Shown piece after piece: positions 56,784 to 64,000 of a DNA stretch of 64,000 nt. Source of the stretch: a virus. The translations under genes and the position numbers were made by a program. Location of the stretch: positions 1 to 64,000 of IMG/VR virus record IMGVR_UViG_3300028392_000036; one strand, written 5' to 3'. The stretch's first letter is position 1. Each line of letters opens with the position of its first letter. The notes under the pieces are model-generated. The model ran no database searches. It saw only the letters and a program-made list of their open reading frames with translations, and was not told where the DNA came from.

Positions 56784-57095
56784 ATGGAACGACTCACAGA
56801 TATTCAGCAAATTAATTCTTCTATCATGTTTGGCAAGTGGACCGACGTTGAACTTCGTAGCATGGCAGACGCCATCCGTTTTTCCCAGATTAATCTTCGC
56901 AAGCAGGTCAAACGTAATCTGGATGTGGGCGTTCGTGTTCGTTGGGTTAGCACTAAGAACCCCTCAGGTGCCACAGGCACAGTCAAAAAGATTGCTATCA
57001 AGTATGTCACGGTCCGTAATGACCGAGACGGTGGCTTGTGGAAGATCCCGGCCAATATGTTGGAAGTAGAGTCAGGACAAATGGAGGCAGTATGA
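56784..57095 (+). CDS. Small protein with a KOW-like beta segment, 103 aa
   Basis: The first half is helical. The second (VGVRVRWVSTKNPSGATGTV followed by KKIAIKYVTVRN and WKIPANML) resembles a small SH3/KOW barrel, which may bind nucleic acid or protein. It opens a run of four overlapping small genes under P5. Function unknown. Confidence 0.55.
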   Translation: MERLTDIQQINSSIMFGKWTDVELRSMADAIRFSQINLRKQVKRNLDVGVRVRWVSTKNPSGATGTVKKIAIKYVTVRNDRDGGLWKIPANMLEVESGQMEAV

Positions 57096-57322
57096 ACAGG
57101 TTAGCACCACGTAGTTTTACATTCAACGTCATAGTAAGAGAAACCGCAGATGGAAGAGTAACCAAAAGCTCTCAAGGTGGTCCTTGGTTAAGATTGGCTA
57201 GAAAAATGGTCAAGAATGGTACAGCCAGGTTGACCAGTGTAGATGGTGGGTTTTATGGATATGGTGCTTCCTATGATGTTGGATACCATAAGGTAGTTTA
57301 TACTGTGACGGAGACCGTATGA
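57092..57322 (+). CDS. Small basic protein, 76 aa
   Basis: ATG at 57092 by ATGA overlap. Beta-rich and basic (RLARKMVKNGTARLTS), with a Gly/Tyr turn (GGFYGYGASYDVGYH). No family known. Part of the P5 unit. Confidence 0.55.
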   Translation: MNRLAPRSFTFNVIVRETADGRVTKSSQGGPWLRLARKMVKNGTARLTSVDGGFYGYGASYDVGYHKVVYTVTETV

Positions 57323-57474
57323 ACTTCCGCTCTTGGTGCAGAGAAAAGTGGTACGAGCACGTTGACGAACTGATCAGTTACGGGCTTGAACCACAGTTTA
57401 CCGCACAAGAATATTTCGATCGATATAAATTTTGGCTCAAACGTGAATTTAAACACCAGCAAGGAGTAAGGTAA
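57319..57474 (+). CDS. Small protein, 51 aa
   Basis: ATGA overlap with the previous stop and TAATG overlap with the next start. Helical with many Trp, Tyr and Lys residues (FRSWCREKWYEHVDELI). AAGGAG at its 3' end serves the following gene. Function unknown. Confidence 0.55.
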   Translation: MNFRSWCREKWYEHVDELISYGLEPQFTAQEYFDRYKFWLKREFKHQQGVR

Positions 57475-57830
57475 TGGGTCTCGATATGTATGCATACACC
57501 GCCGCCAAAGAACAGGCAGACTACGAAACTGGTCAACGTGAACTCGCCTACTGGCGTAAACATCCTAATCTGCACGGTTGGATGGAACGACTTGCCAAAT
57601 CTAAAAATGTAGAGTACAATTCATTTAATGGTGTTGAACTGGAACTCACTTGGGAAGATCTAGATGAACTAGAACGTGCAGTAACGCACAATCAATTGCC
57701 CTCTACCCAAGGTTTCTTCTTTGGTAATGAGTCAGATGATTTCTACAAAGAACAAGATCTTGAATTTATCAGGAAAGCCCGAGCAGAATTGTTCATGGGT
57801 TTAAAAGTGTTTTATAACTCCTCGTGGTAA
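57474..57830 (+). CDS. Conserved phage protein of the MGLDMY type, 118 aa
   Basis: It begins MGLDMYAYTAA and continues with ELAYWRKHPNLHGWM, a pattern I recall from conserved hypothetical proteins of phages and bacteria. Helical, acidic, with aromatic clusters. No assigned function. It has a strong AAGGAG site and is the last gene before a GTAAATA box and the ligase. Confidence 0.6.
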   Translation: MGLDMYAYTAAKEQADYETGQRELAYWRKHPNLHGWMERLAKSKNVEYNSFNGVELELTWEDLDELERAVTHNQLPSTQGFFFGNESDDFYKEQDLEFIRKARAELFMGLKVFYNSSW

Positions 57831-57834
57831 TCAC

Positions 57835-57841
57835 GTAAATA
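57835..57841 (+). promoter_or_regulatory. GTAAATA box adjoining the ligase start
   Basis: GTAAATA ends one base before the ATG of the ligase gene, too close to serve as a promoter with a leader. Confidence 0.35.
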
Positions 57842-57842
57842 T

Positions 57843-59216
57843 ATGAATGAAACAGACTTCTCAAACGAAAGGTTTGACAGCATAGTGGCGGCAGGGTGGA
57901 TCCGTGATCTAGAAAGTTCGGACAGTCGCATACACAAAGAAAAAACAATTGAAAAAGCACTTATGGCCGCCAAGTTGGGCAGTGCCGATGCACAATGTTT
58001 CCTCTTTAATTGTTATCAGGCTTACAATCCTTTCTACACCTTTAACATCCGTCAAGTGCCCGAGACTGAAGGCTTGACTGGTAGGCCTAACCCTTGGACA
58101 AAATTTTGGGCCTTGCTAGAAGCCTTGCGTACAAGATCTACTACAGGTAATCGTGCTCGCGAAAGCATTGAATCGATGAGTCAGATGTTTGACTCAGACG
58201 AGTGGAACAACTTGGCTCGCCGTGTGATGATCAAAGATCTACGATGCGGTATCTCAGAAAAAACACTTAACAAAGTACTGGGCAAGACTGAGTACCGGAT
58301 TCCTGTGTTTACTTGTCAACTGGCACAAGACTCCACAGACCAACCCAAGAAACTCCGAGGCATCAAACGCCTGGAAGTCAAACTGGATGGTGTGCGTGTG
58401 TTAGCAGTAGTTGACGGTGACAATGTTACCTTGTTCAGTCGCAACGGTAAAGAGTTTGAAAACTTTCCGCAGATTGCAGATGTTATTGAAGATGTTCGAA
58501 AGCACTTTCAATGGGGTCGTGGTACCGGTGGTCGCTATGTGTTAGATGGTGAGATTGTGGGAGAGAGTTTTCAGAAACTCATGAAACAAGCACATCGCAA
58601 GAGCGATGCTGTGACTGATGGTATGATGTATCATATTTTTGATATCATCCCGTTGGAGTCATTGCAAGAAGGACATTGTAACCTGCAACAGTACAAACGC
58701 ATCGAGTGGCTCGAAAGGTCCAAGGAACGTCTTTTGGAAACCTCTTGCCTGCGTATCATGAATGGCCTAGAAGTGGATCTGGACACAGCCGAAGGGCACG
58801 ATATAATGCAACGATTTGCTGAAGCATCAGTAGCCGAAGGCTTTGAGGGCATTATGATCAAGAGTATGGATGCACCTTATGAGTGCAAACGTTCGGACTC
58901 GTGGATGAAATGGAAACCTACAATAAGTGTTGATCTCAATATTGTGGGTTTTGAACAAGGTACTGGTCGCAATGCTGACCGGTTGGGTGCTATAATTTGT
59001 GAAGGAGAAGACAATGACCGTAGAATTCGTGTTAATGTTGGTAGTGGGTTTAGTGATACTCTTCGTGATGAGTATTGGGCCAATAGGGATCAGTTACTTG
59101 GTCACTTGGTTGAAGTCCAAGCGGACGCAGTCACCCAAAATCAAGACGGAACCTACAGCCTCCGATTCCCCCGGTTCTTGAGATTCCGTGACTTTGAAGC
59201 AGGAGAGAAAGTTTGA
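57843..59216 (+). CDS. 30: ATP-dependent DNA ligase (gp30-like)
   Basis: 457 aa. An N-terminal helical DNA-binding domain is followed by the adenylation motif KLDGVR (about residues 180-185, Lys forms the AMP adduct), then LFSRNGKEF (motif Ia/III), LDGEIVG, EGFEGIMIK (motif IV) and WMKWKP (motif V), with a C-terminal OB-fold. It seals nicks in phage DNA during replication and repair. Motif spacing matches T4-like ligases. A possible hydrophobic ORF is embedded in another frame near its 3' end. Confidence 0.93.
   Translation: MNETDFSNERFDSIVAAGWIRDLESSDSRIHKEKTIEKALMAAKLGSADAQCFLFNCYQAYNPFYTFNIRQVPETEGLTGRPNPWTKFWALLEALRTRSTTGNRARESIESMSQMFDSDEWNNLARRVMIKDLRCGISEKTLNKVLGKTEYRIPVFTCQLAQDSTDQPKKLRGIKRLEVKLDGVRVLAVVDGDNVTLFSRNGKEFENFPQIADVIEDVRKHFQWGRGTGGRYVLDGEIVGESFQKLMKQAHRKSDAVTDGMMYHIFDIIPLESLQEGHCNLQQYKRIEWLERSKERLLETSCLRIMNGLEVDLDTAEGHDIMQRFAEASVAEGFEGIMIKSMDAPYECKRSDSWMKWKPTISVDLNIVGFEQGTGRNADRLGAIICEGEDNDRRIRVNVGSGFSDTLRDEYWANRDQLLGHLVEVQADAVTQNQDGTYSLRFPRFLRFRDFEAGEKV
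59014..59181 (+). CDS. Possible embedded membrane ORF within the ligase gene
   Basis: 55 codons in another frame than the ligase. AAGGAG lies seven bases before the ATG and a TATAAT hexamer stands further upstream (58990-58995). The product would have one or two hydrophobic segments (VEFVLMLVVGLVILFVMSIG) and a hydrophilic tail, as small holins do. The upstream AAGGAG is also ordinary ligase coding sequence, so this may be chance. Confidence 0.25.
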   Translation: MTVEFVLMLVVGLVILFVMSIGPIGISYLVTWLKSKRTQSPKIKTEPTASDSPGS

Positions 59217-59407
59217 TGACCCCTCTATATGATGTTGTACTAGTAGCAGTCATGGTAGCACATAGTGCGTTTGGACCTGCACAACTGGAATATCAATCAG
59301 TTGATTATTATAATTCTTGGACTCGGTGCAATCAAGAACAACGTCGATTGAGCCAAAAACAAGACAAACGAACTGCATATATTTGTTTAAAAGTTGATAG
59401 GAATTAA
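59216..59407 (+). CDS. Small exported or membrane protein, 63 aa
   Basis: ATG at 59216 overlaps the ligase stop (TGATG). Hydrophobic N-terminus (LYDVVLVAVMVAHSAFG) that could be a signal peptide or anchor, followed by a Gln/Arg-rich part with two Cys. Function unknown. Confidence 0.5.
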   Translation: MTPLYDVVLVAVMVAHSAFGPAQLEYQSVDYYNSWTRCNQEQRRLSQKQDKRTAYICLKVDRN

Positions 59408-59411
59408 ATCA

Positions 59412-59639
59412 ATGACAGCAAAACCAGCTGATGGTGTTCGAGGACATCTACTAAATCTAATTGACGGCACAGTAGTATTCCGTGTGTATGATGATAAACA
59501 CAACTTTGTGGACTATGACATACATCACAGTGACTTGTGTGTTACAATCACAGATCCTGATGCATACTTTTATCGCCAAGATGATCAGGACATACTAGAT
59601 CATGCTCCAGTGACTCTGGGGACACAAGATGGTACTTGA
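59412..59639 (+). CDS. Small acidic beta protein, 75 aa
   Basis: ATG at 59412, with ATAGGAA upstream, is favoured over an earlier TTG. The product has a strand-rich core (GTVVFRVYDDKHNFVDYDIH) and many Asp/His residues. No family recognised. It overlaps the next small gene by 11 bases. Confidence 0.55.
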   Translation: MTAKPADGVRGHLLNLIDGTVVFRVYDDKHNFVDYDIHHSDLCVTITDPDAYFYRQDDQDILDHAPVTLGTQDGT

Positions 59640-59748
59640 AATTCTTTTATACGGGTTTGTAACAGCATTTGGTTGGTGGGGTGCCAATCACTATGTAATC
59701 GAACCTTACTTTCCTCCGCCTATTGAAAAGAAAGTGGAACAAAAATGA
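59629..59748 (+). CDS. Small membrane protein, 39 aa
   Basis: One N-terminal TM segment (VLEILLYGFVTAFGWWGANH) and a PYFPPPIEKK tail. The overlap with both neighbours supports coding. I recall similar tiny membrane proteins in T4-like cyanophages and pelagiphages; function unknown. Confidence 0.55.
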   Translation: MVLEILLYGFVTAFGWWGANHYVIEPYFPPPIEKKVEQK

Positions 59749-60185
59749 AAATTGGGCTAAGTTACAGTCGTTGTGTTCGTGATATCGTGGACGGTGTGGT
59801 AGACATTGATGATGTATTAGTTCTCATCACTCGTACGGATTTTGATCCGCATGATGACGACCAGTGGCGAGGCATTTGGATCGGTTATGGCGGTGGTACT
59901 GAAAATGCTTACAGCCGTGGATTCTTTAGCCAAAGCAATCCTGAATGGGCCGGCTATCACGATGAGGATCAATTCCGCAGTGTCAGCATTGAACTTTGGG
60001 AAACTGGTAAGTTACATCAGCCACGCAAATTTGGTTCGAAGCCTGCTCGTCGTCCTGAGATATGGTTGGAAACTGTGTTACCAGATTCAGAGATGATGAA
60101 TCGTCCTGCAGTGAAAGATGCTTGGGATCAGTTTCAGACCATCGCAGGTTTGACCAACACCAAACTAGATCGTAACTACAGATGA
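59745..60185 (+). CDS. Hypothetical protein, 146 aa
   Basis: ATGA overlap with the small membrane gene. It starts MKIGLSYSRCVRDIVDG and has an acidic and aromatic centre (DPHDDDQWRGIWIGYGGGTE), then a basic segment. The WRGIWIGYGGG turn suggests a compact fold, but no family was recognised. Confidence 0.6.
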   Translation: MKIGLSYSRCVRDIVDGVVDIDDVLVLITRTDFDPHDDDQWRGIWIGYGGGTENAYSRGFFSQSNPEWAGYHDEDQFRSVSIELWETGKLHQPRKFGSKPARRPEIWLETVLPDSEMMNRPAVKDAWDQFQTIAGLTNTKLDRNYR

Positions 60186-60292
60186 AGATTTCATCTAAAA
60201 ATCTTGAAATACAGTTGCCATGGGAACCGGGCCTACTAGAATGGTTGCAAGAACACTATCCAGTTTCGGGATATTTTTTAATAGAGGAATAA
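60182..60292 (+). CDS. Small protein, 36 aa
   Basis: ATGA overlap with the previous gene; the next ATG follows its TAA by one base. Contains LPWEPGLLEWLQEHYP, an amphipathic helix. GAGG near its end serves the next gene. Function unknown. Confidence 0.45.
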   Translation: MKISSKNLEIQLPWEPGLLEWLQEHYPVSGYFLIEE

Positions 60293-60293
60293 T

Positions 60294-61217
60294 ATGGCCA
60301 CAGTTAAAGAACAAGAAAAACTATTAGAAGTTTTAAAATTTACACCACGCACCTACAAAATCAATATGTGGGGGTACGGTGGTGAGTATGTTATGGGCAC
60401 CGTGGATCGCAAGATTTACGATTACTTCAAACATCGTAGACTAGATCTTAGCGACTTTGCGTGGGATTCAGACTATGCAGAAGAAAACAATATTCCCGAA
60501 GAAATGTGGCCATTTCCGCCGGGCAGTTATTATGACTGTGACGATATGGGTCACATACACGGTGTTGATCGTGCGGCTGGCACACTTCAAATCGATGACG
60601 AAGATGGTGAAACAGTTTATCAACGTGAATTGTCTGACATCTCGGGAGACGAAGAAGATGACCCTCAATGGGGTGGCGGAGAAGAAGTTTGGATTACTAG
60701 CCAGCCCGCAGGCTATGTGGTGTTCCTGGGCGTGAGCAACGAGAAAGGCACATTCTTTGAAGGCGATATCCATCTCAATACACCGTTTGATATTTCCAAG
60801 CTCACAATCAGCTACGACGAGTTTGACGGTAATGATATTATCACCGGAGTAGAATATGATGGTGAATCAGTTGACAACTACGGCGGCGACACCAATGGTA
60901 AGAGCTCAGACTTTGGGTTTTACTTGATCAAAGATTCAAACTCCTGGGAAAAATATTCAAATATGAATGATATTGAATACTCAATGACCGATTGGTTTCC
61001 TAAAAAAATCAAACCAGCGTATGTGGGCAACTACTTGGTCAAGACTGCTGGCAAAAATTCTTGGACACATCAGTGTATGTGGACTGGAAAACAATGGGTA
61101 AATATGTGGACTGATGAAAAAGACTACGACGATCCTGAAAAAGCAGTTAAGATAAAAGAGTGGCAAGGACTAACACAGGATCCAGATGCTACCGAGTGGC
61201 CAACCAATAGACCTTAA
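60294..61217 (+). CDS. Large acidic hypothetical protein, 307 aa
   Basis: Rich in Asp/Glu and aromatic residues (YYDCDDMGHIHGVDRAAG, GDEEDDPQWGGGEEVW). No TM segment or enzyme motif. The composition resembles DNA mimics and acidic early proteins of phages, but that is only a suggestion. AAAGGAG after its stop serves the BI-1 gene. Confidence 0.6.
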   Translation: MATVKEQEKLLEVLKFTPRTYKINMWGYGGEYVMGTVDRKIYDYFKHRRLDLSDFAWDSDYAEENNIPEEMWPFPPGSYYDCDDMGHIHGVDRAAGTLQIDDEDGETVYQRELSDISGDEEDDPQWGGGEEVWITSQPAGYVVFLGVSNEKGTFFEGDIHLNTPFDISKLTISYDEFDGNDIITGVEYDGESVDNYGGDTNGKSSDFGFYLIKDSNSWEKYSNMNDIEYSMTDWFPKKIKPAYVGNYLVKTAGKNSWTHQCMWTGKQWVNMWTDEKDYDDPEKAVKIKEWQGLTQDPDATEWPTNRP

Positions 61218-61228
61218 AGGAGAAAACT

Positions 61229-61918
61229 ATGAATGATACCCTTATATTTAATGACGAGCAATACCGTTCGGCTGAACAAATCAACTCGGCTATGGGCCGT
61301 GTTTACGGACACATGAGTCTAGCAGTGATTGTGTCAATGCTGGTCAGTTATTTGGTAGGAACCACACCTGAGTTGCTACAGTTCTTTTTCACTGGCGTAA
61401 TAAAGTGGATTGTGATCTTTGCACCGCTAGCGGCCATATTTGGTGTGAGCATGGTGCTGGGCAACGATCCGAGTAAACCAGTGGCACAGTTGTGCCTACA
61501 TGGCTTTGCGGCCCTGATGGGCCTGAGTTTCTCAATGATCTTTGCTGTGTTTGCCATGGGATCAATTGTTAGTGCATTTATGGGCGCGGCCATCTTGTTT
61601 GGTGTTATGAGTGGCTATGGCTACTTTACCAAGCGCAGTCTAGACAGTGTTGGTAAGTTTATGTTTGTGGGTTTGATCGCCATCTGTATTGCCAGTATAG
61701 TCAACATCTTTATTGGCAGCACCGTGATGCAGATGGTGATCTCTGCACTTGCTATTATAATCTTTCTTGGCCTTACTGCCTATGACACACAACAGATCCG
61801 CGAAGAACTTGTGTACGAAACCAACGATGCCGCAGAAGTGCGTGGTGCGCTAACTTTGTACATGGACTTTATTAACTTGTTCTTGAATTTGTTACAACTA
61901 TTTGGTGATAGGAAATAA
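61229..61918 (+). CDS. Bax inhibitor-1 (BI-1/YccA) family membrane protein
   Basis: 229 aa with about seven TM helices. It has the family's N-terminal entry (INSAMGRVYGHMSLAVIVSM), a central GSIVSAFMGAAILFG stretch, and a late TAYDTQQIRE segment with the conserved Tyr-Asp. YccA inhibits FtsH in E. coli, and BI-1 proteins can act as proton-sensitive calcium leak channels. A phage copy might shield phage proteins from FtsH or affect the membrane; this is inference. Strong AAAGGAGAA site. Confidence 0.85.
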   Translation: MNDTLIFNDEQYRSAEQINSAMGRVYGHMSLAVIVSMLVSYLVGTTPELLQFFFTGVIKWIVIFAPLAAIFGVSMVLGNDPSKPVAQLCLHGFAALMGLSFSMIFAVFAMGSIVSAFMGAAILFGVMSGYGYFTKRSLDSVGKFMFVGLIAICIASIVNIFIGSTVMQMVISALAIIIFLGLTAYDTQQIREELVYETNDAAEVRGALTLYMDFINLFLNLLQLFGDRK

Positions 61919-61920
61919 TC

Positions 61921-62304
61921 ATGGCTACCTGGGTACTAACAACCACTGAAAAGAAAAACGTTGAAGAAATTGAATTTTGGTACAAAGACGGAAAGACAAT
62001 CAAACGCACCACTGGGTTTCGTTGGGGCACAGTGTATTGTGAAAGCGATGAACGTCCTGATATTGATTTAGCGAATCCAGACGGTCTTGAAGTATTTGCT
62101 ACTGATTATGACTTTGAACTTGATAACTTGGATGATGGACATTACTGCGATGTTGAATATCCAGACGACATGAGCGAGGAAGAACAAGAACGCATGGATG
62201 AACTATGGGATGAAGATTCCTACGGTGCCTGGGAAGAAGAGGGTTGGTCAAATGATGATACAGAAACTTGGTTCAATGGCCCACTAGATTTAGAACAACA
62301 GTAA
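61921..62304 (+). CDS. Acidic hypothetical protein, 127 aa
   Basis: Starts two bases after the BI-1 gene. A short basic N-terminal part (TTEKKNVEEIEFWYKDGKT) is followed by a very acidic region with Trp/Tyr (DEDSYGAWEEEGWSNDD). No family known. Similar in style to 60294-61217 and may have a related role. Confidence 0.55.
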   Translation: MATWVLTTTEKKNVEEIEFWYKDGKTIKRTTGFRWGTVYCESDERPDIDLANPDGLEVFATDYDFELDNLDDGHYCDVEYPDDMSEEEQERMDELWDEDSYGAWEEEGWSNDDTETWFNGPLDLEQQ

Positions 62305-62305
62305 G

Positions 62306-62335
62306 TTGACAACGCCACTACTTTCCTTGTATAAT
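62306..62335 (+). promoter_or_regulatory. Sigma70-type promoter P6
   Basis: TTGACA (62306-62311), 18-base spacer, TATAAT (62330-62335). It is followed by about 200 bases (62336-62534) without a convincing gene but with GC-rich, self-complementary stretches, possibly a structured leader or small RNA. Confidence 0.7.
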
Positions 62336-62534
62336 GTACGTGTGCATGAGCAAGGAGATTGGTGGCGATCTAATGGTGTGAGCGGGGTGATTGAACGCCC
62401 GGGCCCGACACAACCGTGGCAGGTAGATATAATGCCCACAAGGTTGAGACACTGTCCAAGATCCGGCAACGGATCAAAACCGGCTGATACCCGGTGTATG
62501 CTCAAGTTGGAAATCACAGTGAAAGGAAGTTTAA

Positions 62535-62852
62535 ATGTCTGTTAAAATAGAAGCCTCTGATTCCACGCTTCCGTCCCTTGACTCTCTTAAAACAACGGCT
62601 TTGCCCATGCACAAATTATATTTCGAATTGTCTAGTGTGGACACATGGTATACTATCATGCGAGAAGCACGAGCACAGTTTGGCAAGAACTGGCGTAGTC
62701 AGGCACACGTCAAACGGCGACTAGAACATGCCGCACTTTGGCGACTAAACGACCAAGCAGAACGTGTATGGTTTGAAGTGCCAGATCCTAAGTTTGGAAC
62801 CTGGATAGCAATTAAACATGCTGTTAGACAGGTTGAACCCACCGGTAAATAA
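62535..62852 (+). CDS. Hypothetical protein, 105 aa
   Basis: ATG with AAAGGAAG upstream. Basic central helix (WRSQAHVKRRLEHAALWRL) and an aromatic C-terminal half. No domain recognised. Its stop codon lies inside a GTAAATA box (62845-62851) seven bases before the next ATG. Transcribed from P6 after a long leader. Confidence 0.6.
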   Translation: MSVKIEASDSTLPSLDSLKTTALPMHKLYFELSSVDTWYTIMREARAQFGKNWRSQAHVKRRLEHAALWRLNDQAERVWFEVPDPKFGTWIAIKHAVRQVEPTGK

Positions 62853-62858
62853 TACTCT

Positions 62859-64000
62859 ATGATATTTGGTTTTAGCATCCTGGCCACAGCAATCTTACTC
62901 AGTTGCGTGGCCGCTTATTATTCTGTAGCAGGCTTAACAGCCATCTTCAGTGCGGCAACCATACCAGTTATCATCATGGGTGGCAGTCTAGAACTAGGCA
63001 AAATTGTGGCCACTGTATGGTTGCACAATAATTGGAAACGTGCTGGAATCTTGTTCAAAGCATATCTAGTGCCTGCGGTAGCGTTCCTAATGCTGTTGAC
63101 ATCAATGGGCATTTTTGGCTATCTCTCCAAGGCCCATTCAGATCAAAGCCTAGTGTCAGGTGATGCAGTAGCAAAGGTAGCAATCTACGATGAAAAGATC
63201 AAGATATCTCGTGACAATATTGAAGCCGACCGCCGGGCACTTAAACAGATGGATGAGGCTGTGGACCAAGTTATGGGCCGATCAGCAGATGAAAAAGGTG
63301 CCGACAAAGCAGTTGCAATACGAAGAGGCCAGCAACGAGAACGGTCTAGGATACTTGCTGACATCGAAGCCGAACAGAAAAAGATTACTGGTCTTAATGA
63401 AGAACGGGCGCCATTAGCGGCCGAGTTCCGCAAGGTTGAGTCAGAAGTAGGACCAATCAAGTACATTGCGGCCTTGGTGTATGGCGACAATCCTGACTCA
63501 AATGTACTAGAACGTGCTGTACGACTTGTGATCATCATGATTGTGCTGGTGTTTGACCCGCTAGCCCTTACCTTAATTCTAGCCGCCAACAAACAATTTC
63601 AATGGGCAAGAGAAGGCACCGGAGGCTTTGTACACGACGAGCCCAAGTACGATCCCGACAATGGTCCATTAACTGAGGACCAAATAGAACAAATAAAAGT
63701 GTCAGTGCCAGAACCACCCGATGATCCTATACCTTGCTACAAATGTGGTACACCATTGGTTGACGCTCCGGGCATTGGCCTGTTCTGCCCCAACAAGGAA
63801 TGTGATGTTATAGACAATGTCAACGGTGAAGAACCTGTTAAGTTTGCACCAATTGAAATTGAATACAAGTTTGTAGACGAACACCACGAATCTGATTATG
63901 CTCCAGCCCTTCACGTGTACGATGATGAACGACTGGTATCAAAGTTTGACAAGATACAGGCGATTGAGCCACCAGACGATGAACTTGACGATGATGACGA
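62859..64000 (+). CDS. Membrane protein with coiled coil and zinc ribbon, 3' partial
   Basis: The frame runs off the window end, 380 codons visible. Two or three N-terminal TM segments (about residues 4-45 and 68-88, with FGYLSK at the end) precede a charged coiled coil (about 100-200), then another TM pair (about 222-245, VIIMIVLVFDPLALTLILAA). A zinc ribbon CYKCGTP...FCPNKEC lies near 290-310, and an acidic tail reaches the edge. This architecture is familiar from T4-like marine phages as a large membrane protein of unknown function. Confidence 0.7.
   Translation, partial: MIFGFSILATAILLSCVAAYYSVAGLTAIFSAATIPVIIMGGSLELGKIVATVWLHNNWKRAGILFKAYLVPAVAFLMLLTSMGIFGYLSKAHSDQSLVSGDAVAKVAIYDEKIKISRDNIEADRRALKQMDEAVDQVMGRSADEKGADKAVAIRRGQQRERSRILADIEAEQKKITGLNEERAPLAAEFRKVESEVGPIKYIAALVYGDNPDSNVLERAVRLVIIMIVLVFDPLALTLILAANKQFQWAREGTGGFVHDEPKYDPDNGPLTEDQIEQIKVSVPEPPDDPIPCYKCGTPLVDAPGIGLFCPNKECDVIDNVNGEEPVKFAPIEIEYKFVDEHHESDYAPALHVYDDERLVSKFDKIQAIEPPDDELDDDD

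Noticed and set aside
62306-62545. Open frame of 79 codons starting with TTG
   Set aside because: The start lies inside the -35 of promoter P6, and no internal start has a ribosome-binding site; treated as leader/RNA.
1-64000. tRNA genes and CRISPR arrays
   Set aside because: No cloverleaf with a GTTCRA-type T-arm and no regularly spaced repeats were seen by eye; a tRNAscan run could still find a divergent tRNA.

Overview
This window is a contiguous piece of a T4-like myovirus genome, probably of marine or other aquatic origin, infecting a Gram-negative bacterium. The T4 affiliation rests on a set of recognisable core genes: terminase gp17, gp32 single-stranded DNA-binding protein, UvsX, UvsY, UvsW, gp61 primase, gp41 helicase, NrdA/NrdB, an ATP-dependent DNA ligase, and short late-promoter-like boxes of the form NTAAATA/TATAAATA. 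A Gram-negative host is inferred from a phage-encoded outer-membrane beta-barrel with a terminal Phe, signal-peptide proteins, and IscU/IscA of the proteobacterial type. The genes are packed with ATGA/TAATG overlaps, nearly all on the + strand. I saw no convincing tRNA and no CRISPR array. Both ends of the window cut through genes (1-2034 and 62859-64000).

Layout. 1-9751: virion and packaging genes, including three tandem paralogues whose N-termini resemble the T4 capsid-targeting sequence, a secreted DNA/RNA nuclease, a radical SAM protein and the terminase. 9823-13397: recombination block (gp32, UvsX, UvsY). 13406-21667: an 11-gene glycan-type cassette with three GT-A glycosyltransferases, four capsule-synthesis-like paralogues and four methyltransferase-like proteins, the middle five genes being inverted. 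21668-23660: a promoter-rich early-type cassette with an AAA+ ATPase, closed by two terminators. 23699-33216: replication block (UvsW, a possible clamp-loader subunit, primase, helicase), interrupted by two HNH endonucleases and holding a 189-residue protein that carries the catalytic motifs of DnaE, the C-family polymerase, in miniature. 33218-34751: a 2OG-Fe(II) oxygenase-like protein overlapping a radical SAM/SPASM enzyme. 34717-41634: structural and head-associated genes, including a fusion of a nucleotidyltransferase-like domain with a KxDG (ligase-type) domain. 41643-45867: an overlapping operon with its own promoter coding for a secreted His-rich protein, IscU, radical SAM, IscA, a second radical SAM and a PD-(D/E)XK nuclease. 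45887-55814: tail spike, ribonucleotide reductase with an ATP-grasp gene between nrdA and nrdB, glutaredoxin, PAAR tip and a large tail/baseplate protein. 55846-56525: an outer-membrane protein 'moron' with its own promoter and terminator. 56528-64000: small early-type genes, DNA ligase, a Bax-inhibitor-1 family membrane protein and several acidic proteins.

The most unusual content is (i) the IscU-radical SAM-IscA-radical SAM operon in a genome with four radical SAM enzymes, (ii) the miniature DnaE-like protein, (iii) the glycan cassette, (iv) the nucleotidyltransferase-KxDG fusion, and (v) two regulatory signatures: a family of sigma70-type promoters sharing their 17-base spacer, and TAAATA boxes lying 1-8 bases in front of start codons. 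Products are inferred from motifs read by eye; no database search was possible.
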